From Firmicutes bacterium HGW-Firmicutes-9 (GTDB lineage Bacteria; Bacillota; Clostridia; Christensenellales; CAG-138): a stretch of 64,000 bases of DNA. The notes under the pieces are model-generated. The model did not search any database, was not told the DNA's origin, and saw nothing but the letters and a program-made list of their open reading frames with translations. The DNA lies in contig PGZM01000002.1 of assembly GCA_002841395.1 (NCBI GenBank), positions 504,201-568,200 on the forward strand, given 5' to 3'. Below are positions 16,465-25,747 of the stretch, one piece after another (position 1 is the first letter of the stretch; each line of letters begins with the position of its first letter). The translations under genes and the position numbers were made by a program.

Positions 16465-17778
16465 TTATTCGGAAAATACGATCTCCACAAGATCTTCCCC
16501 TGTTGCGACCGGAATGATGCGCGTACCCAGCGTTTTCTCCGCGTCAGACAAACGCATACCGTCGAGGAAAAGCTCCTCGTCCGCTTTGAGCATCGCCCGC
16601 GGAATCAAAAGCGCGCGACCGAAGTCTTCGCCCTTGAGCTGCTCCACAAGGTCGCCGCCAGTCACCAAACCGCCGACGGTAACGCTCTCGCCAAAAAAAT
16701 GATTCTTGATTGCGCGCGTGTCGATCGTGATACCGTACGGAAGCAGCTGCTTGTAAGACTCCGCAAAGAAATCATGTGCGGAGGTTCCGCCCGCCATCAA
16801 AAACCGTTTCGGCTTTTTCAGCGGCTCGCGCTCTTCCAGCGCGTACTGCATTTCGCCTTCGAATAGGCGCAAGAGTCCGACGCCGTTTTCGATCTGCGGG
16901 AACCCTTCGTAATCATCATATGCGGGCAGCGATCTGCCGCAGAGCGTATACCATTCGTCCGCGAGAAACACGTAACGTGTACCGATCTTTTGCAACAACT
17001 TCTGCTGCAGCGCCTCGATCTCGTCGATCAGCGATCCCGCCTCATCGCGCGTGAACACACGCAGCGGTGTCAGGCCCTCCCGATGCTTGGTCAGTCCGAC
17101 AGGCACCACAGCGAGCGATTGCGCATGCGGATAGAGCGCGAGCATATCTTCAATCGAGCGACGGAGCACATCACCGTCGTTCAGCCCCGGGCAGAGTACG
17201 ATCTGCAGATGAAACTGCAATCCGGCTTCTGCCAGTCGCTTCAACTGCGGCACGATATCGCCTGCGTGCGGGTTTTTCATCATCGAGCGACGCACGTCCG
17301 GATCGCTCGCATGAAGCGACACATACAACGGGCTAACTCTCCTGCGGATGACGCGATCCAGCTCGCGATCGTCAAGATTTGTGAGGGTCACATAATTCCC
17401 CATCACAAACGACATGCGCCAATCGTCGTCCTTTACATGCAAGCTGCTCCTGCCGCCTTTCGGCATCTGGTCGATGAAGCAGAACACGCAGTGGTTCTTG
17501 CAGGTGCGCATTTTATCCATCAGGCTCGTTGCAAACGATAACCCCAGCGGTTCATAATCGTCTTTTTCCAGCTCGATCTGCTCACACGCGCCGTCGCATT
17601 TCTGAATCTCCAGCGTGAGCCGCTCGCTCGCGGTCAGATGCTCGTAATCCACGAGGTCGATGACCGGTTCCCCGTTGATGGAAAGCAGTACATCGCCCTT
17701 AGATAAGCCGACACGCTCCGCCGGAGAACCGGGGAGCACATCGCTGATGATTTGCTGCATTCTTCGCATATTTTCCAT
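16465..17778 (-). CDS. DUF512 family PDZ-like/radical-SAM protein
   Basis: The about 437-residue protein has an N-terminal PDZ-like region ([26 protein letters not shown]), a radical-SAM CX3CX2C cluster motif (CKNHCVFC), the [25 protein letters not shown] barrel segment and a C-terminal DUF512 domain. These proteins are conserved next to der in Clostridia; the reaction is unknown. The start is uncertain: a strong minus-strand promoter has its -10 box only 7 bp before the ATG at 17778, so this ATG would be leaderless. Internal ATGs at 17769 or 17760 are alternatives. Confidence 0.85.
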   Translation of the reverse strand: MENMRRMQQIISDVLPGSPAERVGLSKGDVLLSINGEPVIDLVDYEHLTASERLTLEIQKCDGACEQIELEKDDYEPLGLSFATSLMDKMRTCKNHCVFCFIDQMPKGGRSSLHVKDDDWRMSFVMGNYVTLTNLDDRELDRVIRRRVSPLYVSLHASDPDVRRSMMKNPHAGDIVPQLKRLAEAGLQFHLQIVLCPGLNDGDVLRRSIEDMLALYPHAQSLAVVPVGLTKHREGLTPLRVFTRDEAGSLIDEIEALQQKLLQKIGTRYVFLADEWYTLCGRSLPAYDDYEGFPQIENGVGLLRLFEGEMQYALEEREPLKKPKRFLMAGGTSAHDFFAESYKQLLPYGITIDTRAIKNHFFGESVTVGGLVTGGDLVEQLKGEDFGRALLIPRAMLKADEELFLDGMRLSDAEKTLGTRIIPVATGEDLVEIVFSE

Positions 17779-17784
17779 GATTGC

Positions 17785-17814
17785 ATTATACCATTCATTC
17801 GGCAAAAATGCCAA
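17785..17814 (-). promoter_or_regulatory. Promoter directly abutting the DUF512 start
   Basis: Minus-strand TTGGCA (17809-17814) and TATAAT (17785-17790), 18-bp spacing. Predicted transcription start falls at about 17778, on the ATG itself. Confidence 0.65.
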
Positions 17815-17991
17815 ACTGTGTTGATTTTTGCTGTTGCGTGGCATCCGTCGCTTCAAACCGCCGATTGCGGCCGGATTGACGAGAAAATTCCCGCAACTGT
17901 GCAATCTTACAGGATTGTACCTGTGAAATCAACCAATTTTGTTGTTATAATAATGAAAGAATTTAAACTTTTCATAAACGGAGGATATTCC

Positions 17992-18432
17992 ATGGATCAA
18001 CGGCTGATTTCCTTTCTGCTGCGCGCAAAAATGAACACCTATGCCGCTCACGGCGCGGAGGTCGCTGCCTCGCGTCCGAACTCGCATGATCTTTCTTACG
18101 AAGAGGGTAATCTCCGTTATATCGACACCTATCTCGGTGGCACGCATTTTGCGGGTGAAGAAGCCATATGGGAAAACGATATCCCCGTTTGGTCAATGAA
18201 TTATTGCGGACGAGTCATCGGCGAAGGGTTCAGCGGAGATTTTCTCAAGCGCGTGTTACTGCTCGTTCCCGAAGATGCGCCCTATCGCGGACCGGAGTTC
18301 TATGCGGAAGGCAACATGGAGTTTCATTGTCATGCGGATGGCAGCCCGAAGTGGTTTCAGGGATATGAGGAGATCACGGTTGATCAAGAACGTGTTTACG
18401 AATGCTTCTATCACGGGGGTCTGATTCGTTAG
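17992..18432 (+). CDS. DUF5680 domain protein
   Basis: The 146-residue protein matches the DUF5680 pattern along its whole length: LISFLLRAK start, SRPNSHDLSYEEGNLRYIDTY, FAGEEAIWENDIPVWSMNY, GFSGDFLKRVLLLVPEDAPYRGPE and the C-terminal YECFYHGGLIR. The domain often follows an XRE-type helix-turn-helix; here it stands alone. Function is unknown. The start ATG 17992 follows CGGAGG by 8 nt, and a TATAAT lies about 43 bp upstream. It is divergent from the DUF512 gene. Confidence 0.88.
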   Translation: MDQRLISFLLRAKMNTYAAHGAEVAASRPNSHDLSYEEGNLRYIDTYLGGTHFAGEEAIWENDIPVWSMNYCGRVIGEGFSGDFLKRVLLLVPEDAPYRGPEFYAEGNMEFHCHADGSPKWFQGYEEITVDQERVYECFYHGGLIR

Positions 18433-18903
18433 TGTGACGATCAAATTGATAAGCAGCGCGGGCATCCAGTTCTTGCGCTATTTTTGTTTAGATATTACAA
18501 ATAACAAACCCGATTGATTTTTCTGATTGTCATCGCAGAAACCTCTGCGTTGGCTTTCTTCACGTTGTACTGAAAAGCATAACAAAAAAACCGAAATGCT
18601 CTTTGATTCGTCTTTTTCTGAAATATGCTCTTTGTGATAATGTCACAGAAAAAGAATCGCGGAGTTATATAATGACTTGGATAATGTGAAAAAAATGTGT
18701 CATTACAATGTGCACTTGAAAAAAGTTTCCATTGCTTACCGAGAACACGCGAGAAACGCACATTATGCTATCTAAAAAGAAAGTATTTCAATTCCTCATT
18801 GACATTTATACCAAATAGATTTAATACGTATTTATCAAGACTGTTCAGAAATCAATCGAACGCGAATTTATTCAATAACATATTATGAAAGAAGGTTTCA
18901 CCA
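18433..18903. other. Long AT-rich intergenic region before the dsrE-like gene
   Basis: No convincing gene. CGCAGA (18534-18539) and TCTGCG (18544-18549) make a small hairpin without a T tract. The region probably holds the end of the DUF5680 transcript and the promoter of the sulfur cluster, but I could not place -35/-10 boxes with confidence. Confidence 0.4.
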
Positions 18904-19440
18904 ATGGACGTCGAGAAAGAAATTCTTGAACTCAAAAAGAAGGTCGATGATTTGCAGGGTCAGGAGAACAGACTTCTGATGATCGTGTTTTCGGGCGAGC
19001 TGGACAAGCACATCGCCGCCATGATCATCGCTACCGGTGCCGCCGCGATGGGTATGAAGGTTACCCTATTCTTCACATTCTGGGCGACCGCAGCATTGCG
19101 CGATCCAAAGAAAAATGTCAAAGGCAAGAATTTCCTATCCAAGATGTTCGGCGTTATGCTGCCCAAAGGCCGCAATAAGACCGTGCTCTCCAATATGAAC
19201 ATGGCAGGCATGGGCACCGCCATGATCAAAGACCTGATGAAGAAGAAAAACGTCGCCAGCCTCGACGAGCTGTTTGAAGCTGCGGCTGCGCTGGGCGTTG
19301 AGATTAACATCTGCGAAATGTCGATGGACCTGATGGGCTTCAAGTATGAAGAGATGATCGATTATCCCAATATGAAGGTTTGCGGCGTAGCAACTATGCT
19401 TGCCGACGCGAAAGAATCCGCCGTACAGTTCTTTATTTAA
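18904..19440 (+). CDS. DsrE/DsrF-like sulfur-relay protein
   Basis: The 178-residue protein has a short N-terminal coiled coil (1-22) and a DsrE-like fold: MIVFSGELDKHIAAMIIATGAAAMGMKVTLFFTFWA, then the conserved block ICEMSMDLMGFK with a cysteine at the position expected for sulfur carriage, and MKVCGVATMLADA near the end. DsrE-like proteins bind or move sulfane sulfur, usually with TusA, which is encoded next here (20-bp gap). First of four genes read in the same direction into membrane redox proteins. Ribosome site GAAAGAAGG precedes ATG 18904. Confidence 0.88.
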   Translation: MDVEKEILELKKKVDDLQGQENRLLMIVFSGELDKHIAAMIIATGAAAMGMKVTLFFTFWATAALRDPKKNVKGKNFLSKMFGVMLPKGRNKTVLSNMNMAGMGTAMIKDLMKKKNVASLDELFEAAAALGVEINICEMSMDLMGFKYEEMIDYPNMKVCGVATMLADAKESAVQFFI

Positions 19441-19460
19441 CAGAAAACGAGGAAAAACAA

Positions 19461-19700
19461 ATGGAAAGCATTACCGCAGTCAAAGTTCTGGATTACAAAG
19501 GCCTCTCCTGCCCGATGCCCATCGTCAAGATCAGCATGGAAATCGGCAAAGTCGCCGTTGGAGACGTGCTTGAAGTGCATACGACCGATCCCGGTTCGAT
19601 CGCAGACTTCCCCGCCTGGGCAAAGACGACAGGTCACGAAATCGTCGAAATCAAACAGGAACCCGGCCTGATCCGCATCTTTGTCAGACGCAAGAAGTAA
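19461..19700 (+). CDS. TusA-family sulfurtransferase
   Basis: A 79-residue single-domain protein with the TusA/SirA motif KGLSCPMPIVKI; the cysteine in CPMP is the persulfide-carrying residue. GDVLEVHTTDPGSIADFPAW and the C-terminal FVRRKK complete the family pattern. It takes a sulfane sulfur from a donor such as a DsrE-like protein or a desulfurase and passes it on. ATG 19461 follows GAGGAAA; the longer upstream frame overlaps dsrE and has no site. Its position between dsrE and the DsrM/DsrK-like genes points to dissimilatory or assimilatory sulfur traffic rather than tRNA thiolation. Confidence 0.92.
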   Translation: MESITAVKVLDYKGLSCPMPIVKISMEIGKVAVGDVLEVHTTDPGSIADFPAWAKTTGHEIVEIKQEPGLIRIFVRRKK

Positions 19701-19801
19701 CCCCAGCAAAAAATTAATATCTCATCGTAAGACCCGACAAAGAAAGCCTCTTGCTTTGCCAGGAGCCTGATTTGCCCGGGTCTATTTTAAAGGAGATACC
19801 T

Positions 19802-20698
19802 ATGATGAATGCTTTATTTTCGCTTGCCGCATCTGCGGTGCAGCATCTGACCGGGGCGAAGTTAGGTTCGTTTTGGTCGAAAGCCGCTCTGATTCTCTCG
19901 GAATCGGCAGATGCAACCTCCGGTGCAACAGTTGCTGCCGACGCAACTTCCGGCGCGACTGCTGCTGCCGTAGCGGTTTCACCTTTCTTGAACGCAATTG
20001 AATACACCATTGTTGTGCCTCTGCTTTATTTCTCCGTGTTATTCTGCATCGTCGGCATAATCTGGAGACTGTATAAAATTCTCGGGGCACCGCCTGCTCC
20101 CTATTCTCTAAAAATTTATCCGTCCTCCAAGTCACCCGGACTTGGTGCGTTGAAAGACACGTTTGCCATGCCGCAGCTCAGGCGCCATAAGCCTCTTTTT
20201 TGGGTGTTCCTGGTCATCTTCCACATCTCTCTAATCATGCTGCTTTTGGGGCATCTGGATATCCTTCCCTCAATCAGCATCGTGCCGGAAAGTTCGAGGC
20301 ATATGGTCGGCGCGGGTCTCGTCGGCGTTGGCGTTACGGTTCCGCTTTTATATTTTCTGTTCCGCAGATTCCGAACACCCGTTCGCGAACTCTCGGTTCC
20401 GGCGGATTATCTGCTTCTGATTCTCATCCTGTTCCTGTTCCTGTTCGGAGATCTGATGAGCTGGGGCAATTCCTGGACGCCGAACGGCTTCGTCATGACG
20501 AAACAGGACTTCTCGCTGTACTTCCAAGGACTGGCGCAGTTCACGTTTGCCGACCCGCGCGCGGTGCTGCCGGGATCGCACTATCACTTCCTTGTGATCC
20601 ACGTGCTACTGGCTGACTTGTTCTTCATCGTACTGCCGTTTTCCAAAATACTGCACGCGTTTTTGTCCTACCCCATCAATCTGTTAAGGAGGAAGTAA
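19802..20698 (+). CDS. DsrM/NarI-like membrane cytochrome b subunit
   Basis: The 298-residue protein has about five to six transmembrane segments with histidines typical of NarI/DsrM heme b ligands (FHISLIMLLLGH; SHYHFLVIHVLLADLFFI). Such subunits exchange electrons with quinone and pass them to a cytoplasmic Fe-S partner, here the gene starting 3 bp after the stop. The N-terminal region has a short internal duplication, DATSGAT twice (about residues 39-53), not expected in the family. Two adjacent ATGs (19802, 19805) follow AAAGGAG. Confidence 0.82.
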   Translation: MMNALFSLAASAVQHLTGAKLGSFWSKAALILSESADATSGATVAADATSGATAAAVAVSPFLNAIEYTIVVPLLYFSVLFCIVGIIWRLYKILGAPPAPYSLKIYPSSKSPGLGALKDTFAMPQLRRHKPLFWVFLVIFHISLIMLLLGHLDILPSISIVPESSRHMVGAGLVGVGVTVPLLYFLFRRFRTPVRELSVPADYLLLILILFLFLFGDLMSWGNSWTPNGFVMTKQDFSLYFQGLAQFTFADPRAVLPGSHYHFLVIHVLLADLFFIVLPFSKILHAFLSYPINLLRRK

Positions 20699-20701
20699 AC
20701 T

Positions 20702-21949
20702 ATGGATGCAGCAACGCAAGACATGCTGAAAAATCTTTTTGAAACGAAGCTGAACTCAGCAATGAGGCTGTATTTGGAAACGTGTACGCATTGCGGCGCG
20801 TGCGTGGAAGCATGCCACGTGTACAATTCCATGCCGGAAATGCGGTATTCCTCTGTCGGCAGATCTGAAATCATCCGGAAGGTCTTCCTGAAGTATTTCA
20901 AGCTGCAGGGCAAGATCGCTCCCTGGCTTGGAGAAACCATCGAGCTGGATGACGTCACGATGGATCGGTTTTATGATGCGGCATATTCCTGCACAGGATG
21001 CCGCCGCTGCATGATGTATTGCCCGTTTGGCATCGATACACAGATGATCATGGGCATCGCGAAGCTTCTGCTGATCGGCGCAGATAAAGAACCGAAGCTT
21101 CTGACGATGCTTGCCGATATGTCGATTGCCAAAGGCGAAGACGCAGAAGCATCAAAAGCCGGGTTTGAAGAGGCAATTGCGAACATCGAACCCGAAGTCG
21201 AAGCACTCTGGAAAACCGCGCCCGGCAAGAAGACGATCCCGCTGAACGTTGAAGGCGCTGATATCCTCTATGTTGCGCTTTCGCCGAAGCATTCCATCAT
21301 TCCTGCTGCTGCAATACTGAACGCAGCAGACGCAAGCTGGACGCTCAGTTCCTTTGAAGCGGTCAACTTCGGTGCCTTTATGGGAGATTCGAAGCGAATG
21401 ATGGCTATTGCCCAGCGCATTATTGCCGAAGCGGAGCGACTCAAGGTAAAAACCGTCGCGATCGTAGAGTGCGGCACGGCTTACCGCGTCATGAAGCAGC
21501 AGACGGGAAAACACCCGTTTGAAGTAGTCGCCTTTGTCGAGCTGATCGCAAAGTTCCTTCGTGAAGGAAAGATTCATACAACAAAGAATATCGCGGAGAA
21601 GCTGACGTATCACGATCCTTGCCAGGTGGCGCGTAACGGCGGTGTTTATGAAGATCCGCGCTACGTGATCAGTCAAATCGCATCGGACTTCAAGGAAATG
21701 ACGCCCAACCGAGAAATGAACTGGTGCTGCGGTGGCGGCGGCGGTTTGGTCGCGATGGGCGAACTGGAGTTCAGGATGAAATCTTCCCGTGTCAAGGCCG
21801 ATCAGGTGAAAGCATCCGGCGCAGGCAGAATCTGCACGATCTGCGAAAACTGCCAAACGCAGCTTACGGACCTCAGCGAGCATTATGAGCTGGGTGTGCA
21901 GGTGGATTCCCTGGCAAATCTTGTTGCGCACGCACTCATTCAGGAATAA
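20702..21949 (+). CDS. DsrK/HdrD-like Fe-S oxidoreductase
   Basis: The 415-residue protein has two N-terminal 4Fe-4S motifs (CTHCGACVEACHVY; CTGCRRCMMYCPFG) and a C-terminal CCG-type region: HDPCQVARNGGVYEDPR, CCGGGGG and ICENCQ. This is the layout of DsrK and HdrD, in which the cysteine-rich domain holds an unusual Fe-S cluster for disulfide or trisulfide chemistry. With the preceding cytochrome b gene it forms a DsrMK-like pair, presumably on the cytoplasmic face of the membrane. The natural electron carrier or sulfur substrate is not known; no dsrAB or dsrC is visible. Confidence 0.87.
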   Translation: MDAATQDMLKNLFETKLNSAMRLYLETCTHCGACVEACHVYNSMPEMRYSSVGRSEIIRKVFLKYFKLQGKIAPWLGETIELDDVTMDRFYDAAYSCTGCRRCMMYCPFGIDTQMIMGIAKLLLIGADKEPKLLTMLADMSIAKGEDAEASKAGFEEAIANIEPEVEALWKTAPGKKTIPLNVEGADILYVALSPKHSIIPAAAILNAADASWTLSSFEAVNFGAFMGDSKRMMAIAQRIIAEAERLKVKTVAIVECGTAYRVMKQQTGKHPFEVVAFVELIAKFLREGKIHTTKNIAEKLTYHDPCQVARNGGVYEDPRYVISQIASDFKEMTPNREMNWCCGGGGGLVAMGELEFRMKSSRVKADQVKASGAGRICTICENCQTQLTDLSEHYELGVQVDSLANLVAHALIQE

Positions 21950-21971
21950 ACGTCGTACTAAGAAACGCATT

Positions 21972-22000
21972 AAAAAGAGCACCAAAATTGGTGCTCTTTT
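21972..22000 (+). terminator. Terminator of the dsrE-tusA-dsrMK-like cluster
   Basis: AAAAGAGCACCAA and TTGGTGCTCTTTT form a 13-bp stem with a tiny AA centre; near-symmetric and likely bidirectional. Confidence 0.9.
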
Positions 22001-22131
22001 ATGTTTGCGATGAGCAGCAAGCCGTGACATGGTTCTGGTTACTGGTAATTATTTATATTAAGACTTTGGTTTGACAAGACGATGTTTTATTTCACTCGAA
22101 TCACGCTATAATGATTAAGAGGTGATTATTG

Positions 22132-24186
22132 TTGAACGCGTTTACCGATATGAGAAGGCGATATTTCGAAAGTCATTCGAATGAGTCTTTCGCGGAGTAC
22201 TATCTGACGCATCGTTGCTATGTCAGCGAGCAGGATGATATTGCGCGCAATCAGCTGAAAGAAAAAATCGCCGCAATACGTTTCTTGTATGAGAAGAACG
22301 CCGTCGAGGATGATATCCTCCATCTACTGGCGGATCTTGGCGATCAGCCGTATTTGGATCGCTATATAGTCGAGCTGATCATCCAGAATAAAGAACTTCT
22401 ATTAGAGAAACGCGTACAAACCAAGCTCCAGTCCCTGCTTTGCTCATCCAACATCACTCCGGCGAAGATGGCGCATCTCATCGATATCTGCCTGGAATGC
22501 GATCTGCCGCTGTTAAACGAGGATGCATTCCGCGCGGCTTTGAACACCTACAAACTTGATTTTGATGTCGTGTCCGTGCTGGTCGAATATGCCATTCATT
22601 TCGCGATCAGAGAACCCGCCGATTTGCTGCGCGATTTCCTATGTCAGTCGATTCCTGAAAACATCAAGCTTCAGATCATCGACTATCTGATCGCAGCTGA
22701 CTTTGACCCGGCTGAAATCAATCATTGGTTGCAAGATCATAGCGGAAAAGGCCAAATGTGCAATCTGCTCCACGACTATCTACGTTTTCGACACGAAGAA
22801 CTGCTAGGCGAAGATTGCGGCATCGTCGTGATACAAACCATGTTCTACGGTGACCCGGAATTCAGCGGCAGAGGGCAAAACGGCGGATTGGGTACGCTGC
22901 TCAAAACGCTCGGTAATTACCTATCCAGACACCGGCAAATTTCTCAGGTTGTCACGTTAACAATTCAACAAGGCTGGAACGAACACACGCCGTTCTTCAC
23001 CCGATATGACAGCAAACATCTGCTTGTTCGACTGCCCATTTACCTCAATAATGAAGACAAAAATGCATTCGTGAAACGGGAGCTGGCAATCAAGCGCGCT
23101 GTTGCGCGATTTCTGTCCCTGCGGCAGATTCAGCCCGATCTGATACATATACGTTTTCTCGATAACGCCTCGAAAGCCATGGCTGCGCTGTCGAAAGAGA
23201 TCGAAGCGAAGCTTGTATTCACGCTGACGCCGGATCCGCATCGCAACATGACGGACGCAAATGCAGATATCTTGTGTTTCAAGGTAGACGAAACGCTGGA
23301 GAAGTTGAATAAGATCACCATCGGAGACGAGCTGCTCGCCATGACCGATGGCATCGTCGGCATCGGTGGCGATACCGTGAGAGAGGAGCTGGAGCTTTAC
23401 TTCCCGCAACTCAAGGCAACCGGTACTCCGGTCGATATCAGCATGATCGGCGAGGGTATCGACACAAACATCGACGCGCAGCAGTTTGATCTTTGGCAGT
23501 TTCTCGAAAATCACACAATGGGTTATTCGATCGACCCTTCCCACCGGGATCTGCCAATCATGCTGAATATTGGAAGATTAAACGAGCAAAAGGGACAACA
23601 GCATCTGCTCAAAGCATGGGGTGACTCCCTACTCTGGCAGGATTATAACCTGTTGATCATCGGTGGAAGTAAGCAGGGCGAATCCGCGGAAGAAGCCGCA
23701 ATAATAGAGTATTTTCGGAAATACATGGCTTCCCGTCCGGAGCTTGCGGGCAGATTTTCACACATTGAGGCCTTGCCCAATTCGGACGTTAGAAGCATTG
23801 AGCGAAGCATCATGGATCATGCGACCGCGCGGATGCCTAACGTATATGTCTGCTCCAGCGTTAAGGAAGAGTTTGGAATTTCCATCCTGGAAGCCATGTC
23901 GGAAGGATTTCTGATCTTTGCACCCATCAAAGGCGGCGTGAAAACATATCTGGTCGATGGTCAGAACGGGTTTTTGATCGACACCAAGGATGCAGCGTCT
24001 ATTCAACAGGGTATCGAATCGGTGCTTTACCATTCGAACCTGCAATCGAACGATTTTCAAGAGATCATGCAGCGCGGCAAACGTACGGTTCTGAATCAAT
24101 TCTCGATGGACGAGATTGCAAAGAATTTCGCGGAACTCTACCTCGGACTAAGCGCGGACGACGGTCTCATGTGCGTCATGGATTGA
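22132..24186 (+). CDS. GT-B glycosyltransferase with large N-terminal helical region
   Basis: The about 684-residue protein has an unrecognised, mostly helical N-terminal part (1-225) and then a GT4-like GT-B glycosyltransferase. The acceptor domain begins GDPEFSGRGQNGGLGTLLKTLG; the donor domain has LNIGRLNEQKGQQHLLKAW and the nucleotide-sugar motif EEFGISILEAMSEG. The pattern recalls sucrose-phosphate-synthase-like bacterial enzymes, but donor and acceptor are unknown. The start is a TTG (22132, or 22129) after GAGGTGA; the first ATG is at 22150. A TATAAT at 22107 lies upstream. It stands alone. Confidence 0.82.
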   Translation: MNAFTDMRRRYFESHSNESFAEYYLTHRCYVSEQDDIARNQLKEKIAAIRFLYEKNAVEDDILHLLADLGDQPYLDRYIVELIIQNKELLLEKRVQTKLQSLLCSSNITPAKMAHLIDICLECDLPLLNEDAFRAALNTYKLDFDVVSVLVEYAIHFAIREPADLLRDFLCQSIPENIKLQIIDYLIAADFDPAEINHWLQDHSGKGQMCNLLHDYLRFRHEELLGEDCGIVVIQTMFYGDPEFSGRGQNGGLGTLLKTLGNYLSRHRQISQVVTLTIQQGWNEHTPFFTRYDSKHLLVRLPIYLNNEDKNAFVKRELAIKRAVARFLSLRQIQPDLIHIRFLDNASKAMAALSKEIEAKLVFTLTPDPHRNMTDANADILCFKVDETLEKLNKITIGDELLAMTDGIVGIGGDTVREELELYFPQLKATGTPVDISMIGEGIDTNIDAQQFDLWQFLENHTMGYSIDPSHRDLPIMLNIGRLNEQKGQQHLLKAWGDSLLWQDYNLLIIGGSKQGESAEEAAIIEYFRKYMASRPELAGRFSHIEALPNSDVRSIERSIMDHATARMPNVYVCSSVKEEFGISILEAMSEGFLIFAPIKGGVKTYLVDGQNGFLIDTKDAASIQQGIESVLYHSNLQSNDFQEIMQRGKRTVLNQFSMDEIAKNFAELYLGLSADDGLMCVMD

Positions 24187-24241
24187 TTTTGATGGATCAA
24201 TCAAGGCCGAGTCCATCTGCTCCACCATTGATTATTTTTAG

Positions 24242-24898
24242 CTACGGCGCAGATGCAATGATTTTTAATCCGTACGGAACAAGCGAGGCTGCCATCATGA
24301 TGGAAGCACTCAGATTTATAATTTCTGCGCCATCAGGCGTAGCAATAAATAACGTGCCGATTAAAAACAAAACACTCTGCCAGGGAGAAAGCGTTTGGGT
24401 CTTGAGTAAGGCTATGGCTTGAATGCCAAATCCGATTGGTAGAAAAACAATTCCCCAAAGCAGTTTCAACCAACCTTTTCTTGTAAACAATGTCATAACA
24501 CCCGGCATAATTTGATCAAAAGTTTTTTCTGGCAACGTGTCAAATGCACTCATCGTCAGGCACAGTGCACCTTTATCAACTGCCAGAAAAATTGCGCCTA
24601 AAATCGCGATAAATCCGCCAATAAACCCACCCCAGGCACAGGCGCTATTTGCGAGAAGTCTTGTGAAGTGCAGCGCAACCACAATCAGAAGACCTGTATT
24701 GAGCGTCACCAACACGTGCCCAAAATGGACGAGTTTGTTGCCATGGGCTCTGCGTGCCAGCTCCTCCGGCCCCAGTAATCGCGGGCGCAGCAATCTGGGG
24801 TGAGCGGCAAAAGCAAAGACAAATACAAGCGGGAATATAATTAGCGCTAAACCAACGCCAATCATTTCAATTTGATTTAAGATAAGGTTCGTACTCAT
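24242..24898 (-). CDS. Polytopic membrane protein, unknown function
   Basis: The 218-residue protein has about six hydrophobic segments, a basic loop PRLLRPRLLGPEELARRAHGN after the first, and histidines in HGNKLVHFGHVLVTLNTGLL. I do not recognise a family. AAAAGGAG precedes the ATG at 24898. It is the last gene of a minus-strand run that begins with the ATC-hydrolase-like gene, 128 bp after the HELSH-protein gene, so it may belong to the same TetR-controlled transcript. The Arg- and His-rich first loop might bind a cofactor; this is only speculation. Confidence 0.72.
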   Translation of the reverse strand: MSTNLILNQIEMIGVGLALIIFPLVFVFAFAAHPRLLRPRLLGPEELARRAHGNKLVHFGHVLVTLNTGLLIVVALHFTRLLANSACAWGGFIGGFIAILGAIFLAVDKGALCLTMSAFDTLPEKTFDQIMPGVMTLFTRKGWLKLLWGIVFLPIGFGIQAIALLKTQTLSPWQSVLFLIGTLFIATPDGAEIINLSASIMMAASLVPYGLKIIASAP

Positions 24899-25026
24899 TT
24901 CATAACTCCTTTTTGATATTCGATAAAAGACCTTTTATTTACTATGATCCAGATCATTTCTGTTGCAAGATGAAGAGATCACCTGAAGATACAACAATCT
25001 TCTCTGAATTCATTCATATAGTTTTA

Positions 25027-25674
25027 TTAAGAAATTTCGTGTTTGGTTTTATTGGCAGCTCTTTGAACATACTTCGAGCGATGGATCAATTGGATTAGGT
25101 TTACCGTAATAGAATAAACCGCAAGACCGACTGCGATCAAAATGAACAACCATAATGCAAAGGGTCCGACTATCTGTTGAATATTGTACAAATCACCTTT
25201 CCATCCAGTAAGTAAACCAATTACTTCACCAACTATGTTAAATGCCGGGCGAAGACATAACAGCATGAACGTTAACCCGGCAAAAAAAGCATTCCCGAGA
25301 AAACCTTTTTTGAAGATAAATAGAGAGAAAATCAAACAGATTATGTCCACCAGATAAGGGAATGCATGAAACGTAAGTTGTTGCCAACACTGAGGAATTC
25401 CGCTCGGCGTAATCCATGCAGCACCACCGCCGAATTCTCCTAACCAGAACCTTGGAATAAGTCGATAATCTATAGTTTTCCCTCCAACCAAATAAAGACC
25501 AGCGGCATGGCTCAACTCATGTAAGATCATATAAGAGAAATACCAAAAGATGGCGATAATCACGAGAGAGGGAACAACCTCGCGCATTGGCCAATTTCCC
25601 TTGAGATATAGGACAAGCAAAGGAATAACAACGATAATCAAGATTTCAATTGTGACCAACAGATAGCTTTGCAT
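25027..25674 (-). CDS. Membrane protein with HELSH metallopeptidase-like motif
   Basis: The 215-residue protein has about six hydrophobic segments. The second carries MILHELSHAAGLYLVGG, an HExxH zinc-protease motif set inside the membrane as in M50 site-2-type peptidases. No clear third zinc ligand motif (NxxPxxxxDG) is seen; NIVGE at about 165 is the nearest candidate, so activity is uncertain. GGAGACTACT precedes ATG 25674. The gene follows the polyferredoxin gene by 73 bp in the TetR-linked operon. Confidence 0.7.
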   Translation of the reverse strand: MQSYLLVTIEILIIVVIPLLVLYLKGNWPMREVVPSLVIIAIFWYFSYMILHELSHAAGLYLVGGKTIDYRLIPRFWLGEFGGGAAWITPSGIPQCWQQLTFHAFPYLVDIICLIFSLFIFKKGFLGNAFFAGLTFMLLCLRPAFNIVGEVIGLLTGWKGDLYNIQQIVGPFALWLFILIAVGLAVYSITVNLIQLIHRSKYVQRAANKTKHEIS

Positions 25675-25747
25675 AGTAGTCTCCTGCGTTTAATAATTCT
25701 TATAACTGCTTACGGCTTAGCAGATTCGATGAATCATATCTCAATTT

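Noticed and set aside
18495-18761. 88-codon minus-strand ORF in the long intergenic region
   Set aside because: AT-rich, poor start context, unusual composition; not supported as a gene.
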